From NCBI GenBank assembly GCA_945867155.1, contig CAMBHL010000007.1:52497-116496 (forward strand): a stretch of 64,000 nt of DNA. Direction: 5' to 3'. The DNA comes from an uncultured Eubacteriaceae bacterium (GTDB lineage Bacteria > Bacillota > Clostridia > Eubacteriales > Eubacteriaceae). The notes beneath the pieces are model-generated. The model saw only the letters and a list, made by a program, of their open reading frames with translations, did not search any database and had not been told where the DNA came from. A program made the position numbers and the translations under genes. Position 1 is the first letter of the stretch; every line of letters starts with the position of its first letter. Positions 47,027-55,730 of the stretch are shown piece after piece.

Positions 47027-47986
47027 ATGCCGATTTTAGTTCAAAACGATTTGCCGGCGAAAAAAATCCTCGAAAGCGAAAACATTTTCGTGATGGATGA
47101 ACGTCGGGCGCACACCCAGGAAATCCGGCCCCTGAGCATCTGCATCCTCAATCTGATGCCCCTCAAGGAAGCCACGGAACTGGATCTGCTCCGGGTGCTG
47201 TCCAATTTCCCGATCCAGACCCAGATCACGCTGATGAAGACGGAAAGCTGGGAAGCCAAGCACACGAAGGCCTCCCATTTGAATAAATTCTACGAAACTT
47301 TCTCGGACTTGAAAGACCAGTATTTCGACGGGCTCATCATCACCGGGGCGCCCATCGAAAAAATGGCCTTTGAAGAAGTGCAGTACTGGCCGGAAATGGA
47401 AAAGATTTTCGAATGGTCCAAGACCCACGTCTTCACGACGATGCATTTGTGCTGGGGCGCCCAGGCCGGGCTGTACTACCACCACGGCGTCAATAAATAC
47501 ATGCTGCCGAAAAAACTGTCCGGCGTGTACAAACACCGGGTGGTGCATCGGAAGAAGATGCTCATGCGCGGAATGGACGATTATTTCTACATGCCCCATT
47601 CCCGCTACACCGGCATCGACGAAAAAGCCGTGGCGGAAAATCCCGAGCTCTACGTCTGCGCTGAAGGCGAAGAAGTGGGCCCGACGGTGATCCTCGCCTA
47701 CTCTTCCCGGCAGATTTTCATCACCGGCCATTCGGAGTACGACCGGATGGAACTGGACAGCGAGTACAAGCGGGACATCGGCCGGGGCGAATCCCCCGAG
47801 CTGCCGGTGAATTATTATCCCGACGATGACCCGACGAAGGAGCCGATGCTGCTGTGGCGGGCGACGTCCAACTGCCTGTACACCAACTGGCTCAATTTCA
47901 TGTATCAGGAAACCCCTTACGATTTGACCCAGCTGTGGCCTGTGGAAGAAGACAGCTATACCTGCTGCGAGAATGAAGAAAAATAG
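47027..47986 (+). CDS. metA: Homoserine O-acyltransferase MetA (acetyl-CoA type predicted)
   Basis: First step of methionine branch: acylates homoserine. 319 residues with Lys47, the nucleophile Cys142 (HLCWGAQAG), His235/Glu237 (TGHSEYDRMEL) and the family-fixed MPHSRYTGID. Position 111 is Glu (GAPIE); in studied MetA proteins Glu here gives acetyl-CoA and Gly gives succinyl-CoA specificity, so O-acetylhomoserine is the likely product. No S-box or T-box seen upstream. AAAGGAG ribosome site. Confidence 0.93.
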   Translation: MPILVQNDLPAKKILESENIFVMDERRAHTQEIRPLSICILNLMPLKEATELDLLRVLSNFPIQTQITLMKTESWEAKHTKASHLNKFYETFSDLKDQYFDGLIITGAPIEKMAFEEVQYWPEMEKIFEWSKTHVFTTMHLCWGAQAGLYYHHGVNKYMLPKKLSGVYKHRVVHRKKMLMRGMDDYFYMPHSRYTGIDEKAVAENPELYVCAEGEEVGPTVILAYSSRQIFITGHSEYDRMELDSEYKRDIGRGESPELPVNYYPDDDPTKEPMLLWRATSNCLYTNWLNFMYQETPYDLTQLWPVEEDSYTCCENEEK

Positions 47987-48000
47987 AATCAAAGCATCAA

Positions 48001-48034
48001 AAAAGGCCTGCGGCACAGCCGCAGGCCTTTTTGC
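48001..48034 (+). terminator. Bidirectional terminator after metA
   Basis: AAAGGCCTGCGGC, loop ACA, GCCGCAGGCCTTT with T-run. Shared with the convergent 59-residue gene. Confidence 0.93.
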
Positions 48035-48214
48035 TTAAAACATCCCTTCGTATTTGAAGTGCATGAGCACGTCGTCCAGAAGGCGTTCCAAGGTTTCGCC
48101 GTCGTGGATGTCTTCGTCTGGCAGTTTGTGGTTGATGTCCCGGATGATGGCGTCCAGGGTGCTGTAGTAGGCGTCGGTGTGGGGACGCCCGGTGGAGAGA
48201 GATGCTTTGCTCAT
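48035..48214 (-). CDS. Conserved-looking 59-residue protein of unknown function
   Basis: MSKASLSTGRPHTDAYYSTL starts a small acidic, helical protein ending HFKYEGMF. AAAGGAG lies 5 nt before the ATG, and codon use is like the backbone, so I take it as real although short. It follows ybaK by 21 nt and is probably cotranscribed. No domain recognised. Confidence 0.7.
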   Translation of the reverse strand: MSKASLSTGRPHTDAYYSTLDAIIRDINHKLPDEDIHDGETLERLLDDVLMHFKYEGMF

Positions 48215-48235
48215 AGGGGCTCCTTTAAATTTTAA

Positions 48236-48733
48236 TCAGCGGATAATGTCGGCGAAAGTCGCGCCGATGAAGGTGCTGAGGTCCGTCGGGGAAACGCCGA
48301 CCTGGGTGCCGATTTTGCCGCCGGAGACGTAAATCCGTTCCCGGCCTTCGGCGCTGGCGTCGATGACGGTGTCGTACTGCTTTTTCATGCCCACTGGCGA
48401 GCAGCCGCCGTGGATGTAGCCGGTGTTGGGCAGCAGTTCCTTCTGATGAATCATGCGCACCGATTTTTCGCCGGCCGCCTTGGCCGCCTTCTTGAGGTTG
48501 AGTTCTTCGGCGACGGGCACGACGAACACCTTGAATTCGCCGGAATGGCCCTGGCAGACCAGGGTTTTGTAGACGTCGTCGGGGTTTTCACCCATTTTTT
48601 TCGCCACCGAAAGGCCGTCGATCTGGCCGTCTTCCGCGTCGTAGTACTGGGGATCGTAGTCCAGGTGGGCCTGTTCGAGGATCCGCATGACATTGGTTTT
48701 CTGGGGTTCTTTTTTGTGTTTTTTCTTTGCCAT
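48236..48733 (-). CDS. ybaK: Cys-tRNA(Pro) deacylase YbaK/EbsC
   Basis: Trans-editing enzyme that hydrolyses Cys-tRNA(Pro) mischarged by prolyl-tRNA synthetase. 165 residues; family Lys in DVYKTLVCQG, the loop GYIHGGCSPVGMKK and final FIGATFADI. Basic N-terminus (MAKKKHKKE). GGAGGCA ribosome site. Confidence 0.93.
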   Translation of the reverse strand: MAKKKHKKEPQKTNVMRILEQAHLDYDPQYYDAEDGQIDGLSVAKKMGENPDDVYKTLVCQGHSGEFKVFVVPVAEELNLKKAAKAAGEKSVRMIHQKELLPNTGYIHGGCSPVGMKKQYDTVIDASAEGRERIYVSGGKIGTQVGVSPTDLSTFIGATFADIIR

Positions 48734-48875
48734 TTTCTGCCTCCTCGTCTTTTTTCGACCGCATTATACCACAAGATTTATTCTTATTGTGTAAATTTTT
48801 CTACATTAAGGAATGGCGGGATGTTGTATAATATTAATAAAAGATTGAGAAGAAGCGTTAAAGGGGGTGAAAGCG

Positions 48876-49523
48876 ATGTCAGAAGGTGAGAAGATGCTGA
48901 GAACCGTCATGGGCCGCCTGTCCAGACGGGAAGTCTATCACAACATGGTCACGGGCCAGTACATGCGCATCATTCTGCGCCTGATGAAGCGGGAACATCT
49001 CGAATCCCAGCTGATGTGGCACAATCTCTCCCCCTTCGACTACCACGACATCGGCAAGGGCTTTCTCGATTCAGACCTCTTGGATTCCCAGGGCCTCTAC
49101 ACCAAAGACCAGGACTTGTTGATGATGGCCCACGTGGATTACGGCAGCCGGCTCTTTCAGCAGATCGACGGCATGGAACCTGACGCCCACACGTTCTGCC
49201 GGGCGGCGGGACAGATCGTGCTCTACCACCACGAATGCTACGACGGAAGCGGCTATCCCGACGGGCTGTCCGGGAAGGATATTCCCCTTTTAGCCCGGGT
49301 GTGCGCCGTGGCCAACGTGTACACAAGACTTCGGGAAAATGCCGGCGGTCTCATGTACCAGCGGACCATCAAGGAGAGCCTCGACGCCCTAAAGCGCTCG
49401 GCGGGCACCTTTTTCGACCCGGACATCGTCGACGTGTTCGTGGAAGGCACCACCCAGGCCCTCATGGAGAAGCAGCTGGTGCATCAGCTGGATCTCATCG
49501 AGTCCAACCACTTCAGTTTTTAG
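48876..49523 (+). CDS. Degenerate HD-GYP-like protein
   Basis: 215 residues. HD-GYP motifs are visible: YHDIGKGF, AHVDYGSRLF, HHECYDGSGYPDG and ARVCAVANVYTRL. But the family's first His (HSxRV) reads GQYMRI, and the ADxYD metal Asp pair reads ANVYT, so metal binding may be incomplete. Active members hydrolyse cyclic di-GMP; this one could bind it or be a different phosphohydrolase. I use the ATG at 48876; an in-frame GTG lies 9 nt before. The thymidylate kinase gene follows. Confidence 0.75.
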   Translation: MSEGEKMLRTVMGRLSRREVYHNMVTGQYMRIILRLMKREHLESQLMWHNLSPFDYHDIGKGFLDSDLLDSQGLYTKDQDLLMMAHVDYGSRLFQQIDGMEPDAHTFCRAAGQIVLYHHECYDGSGYPDGLSGKDIPLLARVCAVANVYTRLRENAGGLMYQRTIKESLDALKRSAGTFFDPDIVDVFVEGTTQALMEKQLVHQLDLIESNHFSF

Positions 49524-49532
49524 GGGATTTGA

Positions 49533-49565
49533 CCAGGCAGTCTCAACAGAGGCTGCCTTTTTTGT
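49533..49565 (+). terminator. Terminator of the HD-GYP-like gene
   Basis: AGGCAG (49533-) pairs with CTGCCT, then TTTTTTG. Its T-run joins the tmk promoter. Confidence 0.8.
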
Positions 49566-49571
49566 TATAAT
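49563..49571 (+). promoter_or_regulatory. Extended -10 promoter of tmk operon
   Basis: TGTTATAAT (TATAAT 49566-49571) directly after the terminator T-run; no -35. Confidence 0.55.
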
Positions 49572-49600
49572 AGAACAAATTGAAGGAAGCGAGCGCAAAT

Positions 49601-50311
49601 ATGGATCAAGGAAATACAAAAGGCAAACTCATCGTCATCGAAGGCATCGACGGCACAGGCAAACAGACCCAGTCGGAACGGCTGTGCCGGGTGCTGAAGG
49701 TCCAGGGACTTCCGGTGCTCCGGGTTTCTTACCCCCGGTACGACAAGGATTCGTCGGCGATGGCCCGGCATTATCTGGCTGGGGATTTCGGGACCGACCC
49801 TGATGCGGTGAGTCCTTACGCCGCTTCGACGTTTTTCGCGGCGGACCGCTACGCCTCCTATCACGAAGAAGTGGGGCCTTTTTTGGAATGTGGGGGCATC
49901 GTCATCGCCGACCGCTACACCACGTCCAACATGGTGCACCAGGCAGGCAAAATCGCCGATTCCGAAGAACGGGACCGGTTTCTCCGCTGGCTCGAAGACT
50001 ACGAGTTTCATCTGTTGGGGCTGCCTCGGCCGGATCTCGTGTTTTTCCTCGACATGCCCGAAGCGGTCAGCGAAGCGCTGACGGCGGACCGGGCGAACAA
50101 GATGACCGGCGGCGCAGAAAAAGACATCCACGAACAAGACCGGGACTATCTCAAGCGCTCGGCAGAGGGCGCCAAGGCGTTGGCCAAAGACCGGCACTGG
50201 CGCACCGTACACTGTGTCGACCGTGCAGGACAGCTGCGCTCGATTGACGATATCGGCGACGAAATCGCCGCTGAAGTGTTAAAGCGTTTGAAATCGGAGG
50301 CCCGGTCATGA
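49601..50311 (+). CDS. tmk: Thymidylate kinase
   Basis: Phosphorylates dTMP to dTDP. 236 residues with P-loop EGIDGTGKQTQ, DRYTTSN (DRY motif) and LID region. Longer than the usual 210 residues because of an insert near the LID (NKMTGGAEKDIHEQD). Start at 49601 behind AAGGAAG. First gene of tmk-decarboxylase-holB-ricT. Confidence 0.93.
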   Translation: MDQGNTKGKLIVIEGIDGTGKQTQSERLCRVLKVQGLPVLRVSYPRYDKDSSAMARHYLAGDFGTDPDAVSPYAASTFFAADRYASYHEEVGPFLECGGIVIADRYTTSNMVHQAGKIADSEERDRFLRWLEDYEFHLLGLPRPDLVFFLDMPEAVSEALTADRANKMTGGAEKDIHEQDRDYLKRSAEGAKALAKDRHWRTVHCVDRAGQLRSIDDIGDEIAAEVLKRLKSEARS

Positions 50312-51687
50312 TCCGGACTCCTTTGGGCGACCGGCTCCGGGAAATTGCGGAAAAAGACCGGCTGCGCCTGCACATGCCCGGGCACAAGGGCCGGGGCGGT
50401 GTTCTGATGCCCTATGACATCACTGAGATTCCCGGCGCGGACAACCTTCACGATCCCCAAGACGTGATCGCCGAAAGTCAGCAGATGATCGCGGCATGCT
50501 ACGGCGCGAAGGCCAGCCGTCTCCTCGTCGGCGGGACGACTGCGGGGATTCTGGCCGTCCTTCTGGCCGGCGCGGGCCCCGAAGGCCGGGTGCTCATTCC
50601 GACGAACGCCCATCGTTCGGTGTTTGCGGCTCTCCACATCGGCCGGCTCACCGGCCATTTTATCGACCCGGTGTTTGAGACTTTTCCCCGCTTTCCCAAA
50701 GTGGTGACCGTTGAAACCGTCGAAAAGGCCTTGGATCAGGACCCGGACATTCAGGGGATGATCCTGACGTCGCCGACCTATTACGGCACGGCCAGCGACG
50801 TCGCGGCCATCGCGGCGGCCCTCCACCGCCGAGGCAAATGGCTCGCGGTCGACGAGGCCCACGGCGCCCACCTGGCCTTCTGGCACGGCGGTCCCCCGTC
50901 GGCTGTCGCCTGCGGCGCCGACGCGGCGGTGTCCAGCACCCACAAGATTCTCGGAGCGCCGACCATGGGATCAGTACTCTTGATGAACAGCGCGCGCATC
51001 GACATCGAGAAAGTCGACGACTGGCTGAGCCAGATCGAGTCCTCGAGCCCGAGCTATCTCCTCATGGCGGGGATTGAAAAAGCGGTCGCCGAAGGGGCGG
51101 AACAAAGCGAAGGGGTTTTTGAAACCGTCGGCGCGGCTCACGACCGGGCCGTTCCCTTATTTTCGCATCCCGAACACCGCCTGTTTTTGTACGGCGGTCC
51201 CCCGGAAACCTACGACCGGAGCAAATGGCTGTTCGGCGTTCGGGACGGGTCCGGCCTCGAACTGGCCAAAACCCTTCGGGAAAGATTTGGCCTGTACTTT
51301 GAAATTGAGACCCCGGACACCCTCCTCGCCATGACCGGCATCGGCACTATGGCGGCCGACCTCGACGCTTTCATCGCGGCGATGCAGAGTGTCGACGGCG
51401 AAACGAACGTTCAGCCGGCATCGGCATTGGCAGATCTGCCTGCTGGGCGGTTTAATCAGACCCTGCCCTTCTGGCAGGCGGTGGATCAGCCCCGGACGCC
51501 GTGTCCACTTGCGAAAGCTGCTGGGCGCATCGCGGGGCAGATGCTCATTCCCTACCCGCCCGGAGTGCCTTTGGCCCTGCCCGGCGACCGGCTGACCCCG
51601 GAAACCGTCGGAATGCTCGCCGAAATGGACGCCCAGGGCCTTGAAATCATGGGCGTCGAAGACGGCCGGATTCAAATTATAAAATAA
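50308..51687 (+). CDS. Orn/Lys/Arg decarboxylase-family PLP enzyme
   Basis: 459 residues, aspartate aminotransferase fold. N-terminal HMPGHKGR motif, PLP-phosphate Ser/Thr in VGGTTAG, Asp in AVDEAHGAH, Schiff-base Lys in SSTHKILGAP. Equivalent of Bacillus YaaO next to tmk; substrate (arginine, lysine or ornithine) cannot be read from sequence. Overlaps tmk by 4 nt (ATGA). Confidence 0.88.
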   Translation: MIRTPLGDRLREIAEKDRLRLHMPGHKGRGGVLMPYDITEIPGADNLHDPQDVIAESQQMIAACYGAKASRLLVGGTTAGILAVLLAGAGPEGRVLIPTNAHRSVFAALHIGRLTGHFIDPVFETFPRFPKVVTVETVEKALDQDPDIQGMILTSPTYYGTASDVAAIAAALHRRGKWLAVDEAHGAHLAFWHGGPPSAVACGADAAVSSTHKILGAPTMGSVLLMNSARIDIEKVDDWLSQIESSSPSYLLMAGIEKAVAEGAEQSEGVFETVGAAHDRAVPLFSHPEHRLFLYGGPPETYDRSKWLFGVRDGSGLELAKTLRERFGLYFEIETPDTLLAMTGIGTMAADLDAFIAAMQSVDGETNVQPASALADLPAGRFNQTLPFWQAVDQPRTPCPLAKAAGRIAGQMLIPYPPGVPLALPGDRLTPETVGMLAEMDAQGLEIMGVEDGRIQIIK

Positions 51688-51711
51688 TGTTGATATAGAA
51701 AGGACAGGACT

Positions 51712-52695
51712 ATGTTTGAAGGCATTGTGGGACAAGACCGGGCAAAAGCCCTGTTAAGCCGGGCGGTGCACGCCGATCAGGTCAGCCACGCGTATCTGAT
51801 CACCGGCCCCGACGGCATCGGCAAGGGCAGTTTCGCCCGGAGCTTTGCCAAAGCCGTTTTGTGCACCGCCGTGCCGGAAAACCGGCCCTGCGGCTTCTGC
51901 CCGTCCTGCCGGCACATGGCCTCGGGTACCCATCCGGATTTTCTCATCACCGCGCCCCCGGAAGGCGGCACCATTAAAATCGACCAGATCCGCCGGCTTA
52001 TCGCGGACATGGGCAGCCGTCCTCTGGAAGGGGGCGGCCGGGTCTGCCTGATCGAGTCGGCCCAGAAAATGACGGCGGAGTCCCAGAACGCCCTGCTTAA
52101 ATCTTTAGAGGAGCCGGAGCCAGGCAACGTCTTTCTGCTCACAGCGGACAATCCCCGAAAACTCCTGCCGACCATCCGCTCGAGGTGTCAGCAGCTGCCC
52201 CTGGAGCCGCTGACCGACGATGAAATGCTTCAGGTTTTTGCGGCCCATCATCTGGATCTGACGCCGGAACAGCAGGAAAACCTCCTGGCCGCGGCGCCGG
52301 GTCTGCCGGGTCTGGCGCTTTCCCAGCTGTCCGAAGACGCGGATAACGGGATAAAAACCGCCTTAATCCCGGTGATTTGTGATATACTAAAACACAATCT
52401 GATGCCGATTTTTGACTTTGCCGAAAAAGCCGGCAAGGACAAACGCCAGAGTCTCGAAAGCGCCGACGCCCTCATCCAGCTTTTTGTGAACGCTGCGGCG
52501 GAAGCAGCCGGCGCGCCTCTGCAGGCGGCGCCTTCTCCCGTGGCTGGGCTGGCCGGCGTCCAGGCGCTGACCGAGATGGCGGAATGTGCGGCAGAACTGC
52601 GAAAACGTCTGGAGACCAACGCCAATCCCCGGCTCCAGTGGGAGGCGGCACTGCTTCGGATTGCTGAAATACAGGAGAATAGTGATGAAAATTAA
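51712..52695 (+). CDS. holB: DNA polymerase III subunit delta'
   Basis: Clamp-loader subunit. 327 residues: N-terminal IVGQDRAK box, P-loop-like GPDGIGKGS, four-Cys zinc module (CGFCPSC), SRC-type motif TIRSRCQQ. AAAGGAC ribosome site. Its last 11 nt overlap ricT. Confidence 0.93.
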   Translation: MFEGIVGQDRAKALLSRAVHADQVSHAYLITGPDGIGKGSFARSFAKAVLCTAVPENRPCGFCPSCRHMASGTHPDFLITAPPEGGTIKIDQIRRLIADMGSRPLEGGGRVCLIESAQKMTAESQNALLKSLEEPEPGNVFLLTADNPRKLLPTIRSRCQQLPLEPLTDDEMLQVFAAHHLDLTPEQQENLLAAAPGLPGLALSQLSEDADNGIKTALIPVICDILKHNLMPIFDFAEKAGKDKRQSLESADALIQLFVNAAAEAAGAPLQAAPSPVAGLAGVQALTEMAECAAELRKRLETNANPRLQWEAALLRIAEIQENSDEN

Positions 52696-53791
52696 AATTG
52701 TCGGGGTGCGCTTTCGCCCCGCAGGCAAAATTTATTATTTTAAAACCAACGATCTCGAGATCGCCGAGCACGCCCACGTCGTCGTGGAAACGGCCCAGGG
52801 GATCGAATACGGCGAGGTGGTGCTCGGCCCGAGGGAAATTGAAAAAAGCACCTTTAAACACCCCCTGAAGCCGGTACGACGCGTCGCCACAAAAAAGGAC
52901 GAACAGACTCACATCGAGCTGCTCGAGAAAGAAAAAGAAGCCCACAAGGTTTTTGAAGAACGGGCGGCTTTTCACCATTTGGACATGCACCTCGTGGACG
53001 TGGAATTCACCTTTGACCACCGCAAGGCGATCTTTTACTTCACGGCGGACGGCCGCCTGGATTTCAGACAGCTGGTCCGGGATCTGGCCTCAGCCTTCCA
53101 CCTGCGCATCGAGCTGCGTCAGATCGGCGTCCGGGATGAAACGAAGATGTTCAACACCCTGGGCATCTGCGGCCGGGAAACCTGCTGCTCGAGCTGGATG
53201 GGCGAATTCCGTCCGGTATCGATCAAAATGGCCAAGGAACAGGGGCTGTCCTTAAACTCGACGAAAATTTCCGGGGTCTGCGGCCGGCTGTTGTGCTGCC
53301 TGACCTACGAAGACCCGTTCTATCACGAAGTAACCCGGAAGATGCCGAAGATCGGCAACTGGGTGACCACCCCCGAAGGAGAAGGTCAGGTCTACCGCCT
53401 CAACGTCCTCGAAGAAAAGGTGGTCGTGAAGATGCAGACCGAAGACGACGAAATGGAAATCAAGACCTTTGACGTCAACGACGTCGTCAAATCCGGGGAA
53501 AAGCACGTGCTGGCCAACAACCGCCGCCAGCAGCGGGAAAAAGAAGAACGGCTCCGGGAACAGAAACAGGAAGGCCAGGAAGCCAAAGGCGACGACAAGA
53601 GCAAGAAACACGACAAGGGGCCGAAGAAGCAGGCCAAAAACGACGGCCATCGGGAAGAAGGCCACCGCAGACGCCGCCACCGCGCCGGGCGCAAGCACAA
53701 CAAGCGCTCCAAACAGGCAAAGGGCGGCGACAAAAACCAGAACGCCAAGACGCCGTCATCGCCAAGTGAAAAAAAGAAAGAAAAAAAATAA
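52685..53791 (+). CDS. ricT: PSP1-domain protein RicT (YaaT)
   Basis: Component of the RicA-RicF-RicT complex that affects RNase Y-dependent mRNA processing in Bacillus. 368 residues: PSP1 domain (GIEYGEVVLGPRE, VRDETKMFNTLG) with two conserved cysteine pairs, CGRETCCSSWMG and CGRLLCCLTYE, that hold Fe-S clusters in the Bacillus complex. A 90-residue K/R/E tail follows, longer than usual. ATG with AGGAG 8 nt upstream, inside holB. Confidence 0.9.
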   Translation: MKIKIVGVRFRPAGKIYYFKTNDLEIAEHAHVVVETAQGIEYGEVVLGPREIEKSTFKHPLKPVRRVATKKDEQTHIELLEKEKEAHKVFEERAAFHHLDMHLVDVEFTFDHRKAIFYFTADGRLDFRQLVRDLASAFHLRIELRQIGVRDETKMFNTLGICGRETCCSSWMGEFRPVSIKMAKEQGLSLNSTKISGVCGRLLCCLTYEDPFYHEVTRKMPKIGNWVTTPEGEGQVYRLNVLEEKVVVKMQTEDDEMEIKTFDVNDVVKSGEKHVLANNRRQQREKEERLREQKQEGQEAKGDDKSKKHDKGPKKQAKNDGHREEGHRRRRHRAGRKHNKRSKQAKGGDKNQNAKTPSSPSEKKKEKK

Positions 53792-53841
53792 AAAGATAAA
53801 GTAAACCTTTAAATTCTGGGCTTAAAAAAAGCGAAAAGAGC

Positions 53842-53869
53842 TTGATTTAAATTTAACAAGGAGTATAAT
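53842..53869 (+). promoter_or_regulatory. Promoter of ferredoxin
   Basis: TTGATT (53842-53847), 16-nt spacer, TATAAT (53864-53869). ATG is about 37 nt after the -10. Confidence 0.75.
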
Positions 53870-53905
53870 AAAGGAGAAAAGCAAGAGCTGAAAGGAGACA
53901 ATATT

Positions 53906-54076
53906 ATGGCATATCATATTTCTGATGACTGCATCGGCTGCGGCGCATGCGCAGATCAGTGCCCAGTAGAAGCAATTTCTGAAGGCACTCCCTATGTGAT
54001 CGACGAAGATACCTGCATCGATTGCGGTTCATGCGCAGATCAGTGCCCAATGGGCGCAATTTCACCAGCTGAATAA
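53906..54076 (+). CDS. fdx: 2[4Fe-4S] ferredoxin, clostridial type
   Basis: 56 residues with two CxxCxxCxxxCP motifs (CIGCGACADQCP, CIDCGSCADQCP). Low-potential electron carrier for anaerobic metabolism. AAAGGAG ribosome site. A/T-tolerant codons typical of a highly expressed gene. Monocistronic between its own promoter and terminator. Confidence 0.97.
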   Translation: MAYHISDDCIGCGACADQCPVEAISEGTPYVIDEDTCIDCGSCADQCPMGAISPAE

Positions 54077-54096
54077 TTCAGGTGAAAGCTTAACAT

Positions 54097-54138
54097 TAAA
54101 AAAACGCTTGGTCGAAATTTTCGACCAAGCGTTTTTTT
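54097..54138 (+). terminator. Bidirectional terminator after ferredoxin
   Basis: ACGCTTGGTCGA pairs with TCGACCAAGCGT, with A-run and T-run flanks. Shared with the convergent BMC gene. Confidence 0.95.
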
Positions 54139-54148
54139 GTTGCCTGCA

Positions 54149-54556
54149 TCAGGTCTTCGTGATATCGCAGATGGTGAAGCCGAGCTTGTTCTTTAAGTAG
54201 TTCAAAATGGCTTTCACCGCCGACGTGACGTCGGAAATGCGTCCCGTAAAGATCAAAGTGCCGCTGAAACGGTCGATAAAGCCGATGTCGATATTGGCCG
54301 TCTTGCACGCAAGATCCCCTGCGATAATCGCGATTTCATAAGGGGTCATGCTGAGAATGCCGATCGCCGCCTGAGAATAGTCGACCGCCGGGTTCAAGCC
54401 CAGTTTCTGGTAGACGATGGCTTCCGGACCCGCGATGATGTGGGCCAGCGTGACCTGCTTGCCGGGAACGGTTTCCTGAATGATTCTCAGTTTGCCGCTG
54501 TTTGAGCGCAGCGCATCGGCGTCGGTTGTTTCGGTTAATTGATTGATATCCGCCAT
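54149..54556 (-). CDS. EutS/PduU-type microcompartment shell protein (orphan)
   Basis: 135 residues; circularly permuted BMC fold. Hallmarks: RIIQETVPGKQVTLAHIIAG, AIGILSMTPYE, IAGDLACKTANIDIGFIDRF, SGTLIFTGRISDV and the C-terminal LGFTICDITKT. Such proteins form hexamers in the facets of ethanolamine or propanediol compartments. No other shell gene or enzyme is near. Start at 54556 behind AGAGG; an ATG 15 nt earlier has no ribosome site. It may work with a compartment elsewhere or have another job. Confidence 0.88.
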   Translation of the reverse strand: MADINQLTETTDADALRSNSGKLRIIQETVPGKQVTLAHIIAGPEAIVYQKLGLNPAVDYSQAAIGILSMTPYEIAIIAGDLACKTANIDIGFIDRFSGTLIFTGRISDVTSAVKAILNYLKNKLGFTICDITKT

Positions 54557-54673
54557 AATTGCCTCTTTCATCGCAAAAATTTAGTGTAAAATAATCTATT
54601 TACAATATAACACGATTTCAGAGCCGATAAAAGGCAATAATTTGCGGTCTGACCGAAAAATTTGCAGAGGGTT

Positions 54674-55621
54674 TTATTTTAAATCGCCGTGCTGTTTCAT
54701 CCAAGCCCTTGTCCGATCCAAAGCATTTTTCTGAATGTCGTAGTAATACAGCGGCAGATCCCCGGTGTGGAGCACCCCTCGCGGAAAATACGGCGCTTCT
54801 TCGCCGGCGACGCGGAAATCTTTAGGGTCGGCAGTGGTGCAGACGACGACGCCCCGGTCCGGGTCGATGGCCGCGTCGGCGAAATGGGGCCGGTCTTCGG
54901 CGCCGCACAGGCGGCCTTTTCCGTCATAGCGCACCAGATGGCTGCCATGGCTCTGGCTCGCGGGGGCCTTCGTGGTGTCGGTGCGCCAGGACACGGGGTT
55001 GATGCACAGGGACCCTTCGGGCAGGGTGATGTTGCGGGCGGTAATGCCCGGCGCTTCGGTGTTGTAGGAAATGATGACGTCTGTATCGTCGGCGCGCTGG
55101 GCCATGTGCAGATGCGGGTCCCGGGCGAGATCCTCAGGAGTGACCCCGAAGCCGATGATGTAGGCGGCGATGAGGCGTTCGTGATACTCGGGGTGTTTCT
55201 TGAACACGGTGCCGAGGAGGATCTTCGCCATGAGCGCCCCCTGGGAGTGGCCGGCGAGGATGAAGGGCCGCCCGCCGTTCAGGTGCTTCATGTAATACGT
55301 AAAGGCGGCGGCGCAGGACGCGATGGGACCGTCGATCATGGCTTCCCGGTGGCGCCGGTCTGTGCTCATCAGACACGGCACATTGGCCTGGCGGTACATA
55401 GGCGCGTAGACGTTGCCCGCCGGGAAAAAAGCAGACGCTTTGTGCTGGAGGTGGCGCATGCCCAGAGCGCGGACCGTCGGGTTGTCGATTTCACACACCG
55501 GCGGCTCTTTGCCTTGGTGATATTCGGTGGGAATGAGGTAAAAGACATCGGCTGCGGCAACCGGCGTTTCAGGCCGCAGCAGCCAGGCATCACGCTGGGC
55601 GTAATCGGGAATGACAGACAT
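54674..55621 (-). CDS. DUF3089-family alpha/beta hydrolase (putative lipase/esterase)
   Basis: 315 residues. Nucleophile elbow GHSQGALMAK near residue 123; the FYLIPTEYHQGKEPP N-terminus and NPVSWRTD segment are DUF3089-like. No signal peptide, so cytosolic. Substrate unknown. GGAGC ribosome site. Divergent from the methyltransferase gene. Confidence 0.8.
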   Translation of the reverse strand: MSVIPDYAQRDAWLLRPETPVAAADVFYLIPTEYHQGKEPPVCEIDNPTVRALGMRHLQHKASAFFPAGNVYAPMYRQANVPCLMSTDRRHREAMIDGPIASCAAAFTYYMKHLNGGRPFILAGHSQGALMAKILLGTVFKKHPEYHERLIAAYIIGFGVTPEDLARDPHLHMAQRADDTDVIISYNTEAPGITARNITLPEGSLCINPVSWRTDTTKAPASQSHGSHLVRYDGKGRLCGAEDRPHFADAAIDPDRGVVVCTTADPKDFRVAGEEAPYFPRGVLHTGDLPLYYYDIQKNALDRTRAWMKQHGDLK

Positions 55622-55685
55622 GGTCGGCTCCTTTCACTTTGATTTTTATATTTTATCACAAATCGCGGAAAGGCGCTTTTTCATC

Positions 55686-55694
55686 TGTTATAAT
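55686..55694 (+). promoter_or_regulatory. Extended -10 promoter of rlmD-like gene
   Basis: TGTTATAAT with TATAAT at 55689-55694 and no -35. Confidence 0.5.
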
Positions 55695-55730
55695 GGCATT
55701 ACGATACAAGCACGATAAAGGAGAGAATCA

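Noticed and set aside
47036..48016. 326-codon frame opposite metA
   Set aside because: Exact mirror of metA; His/Phe-rich antisense translation without signals.
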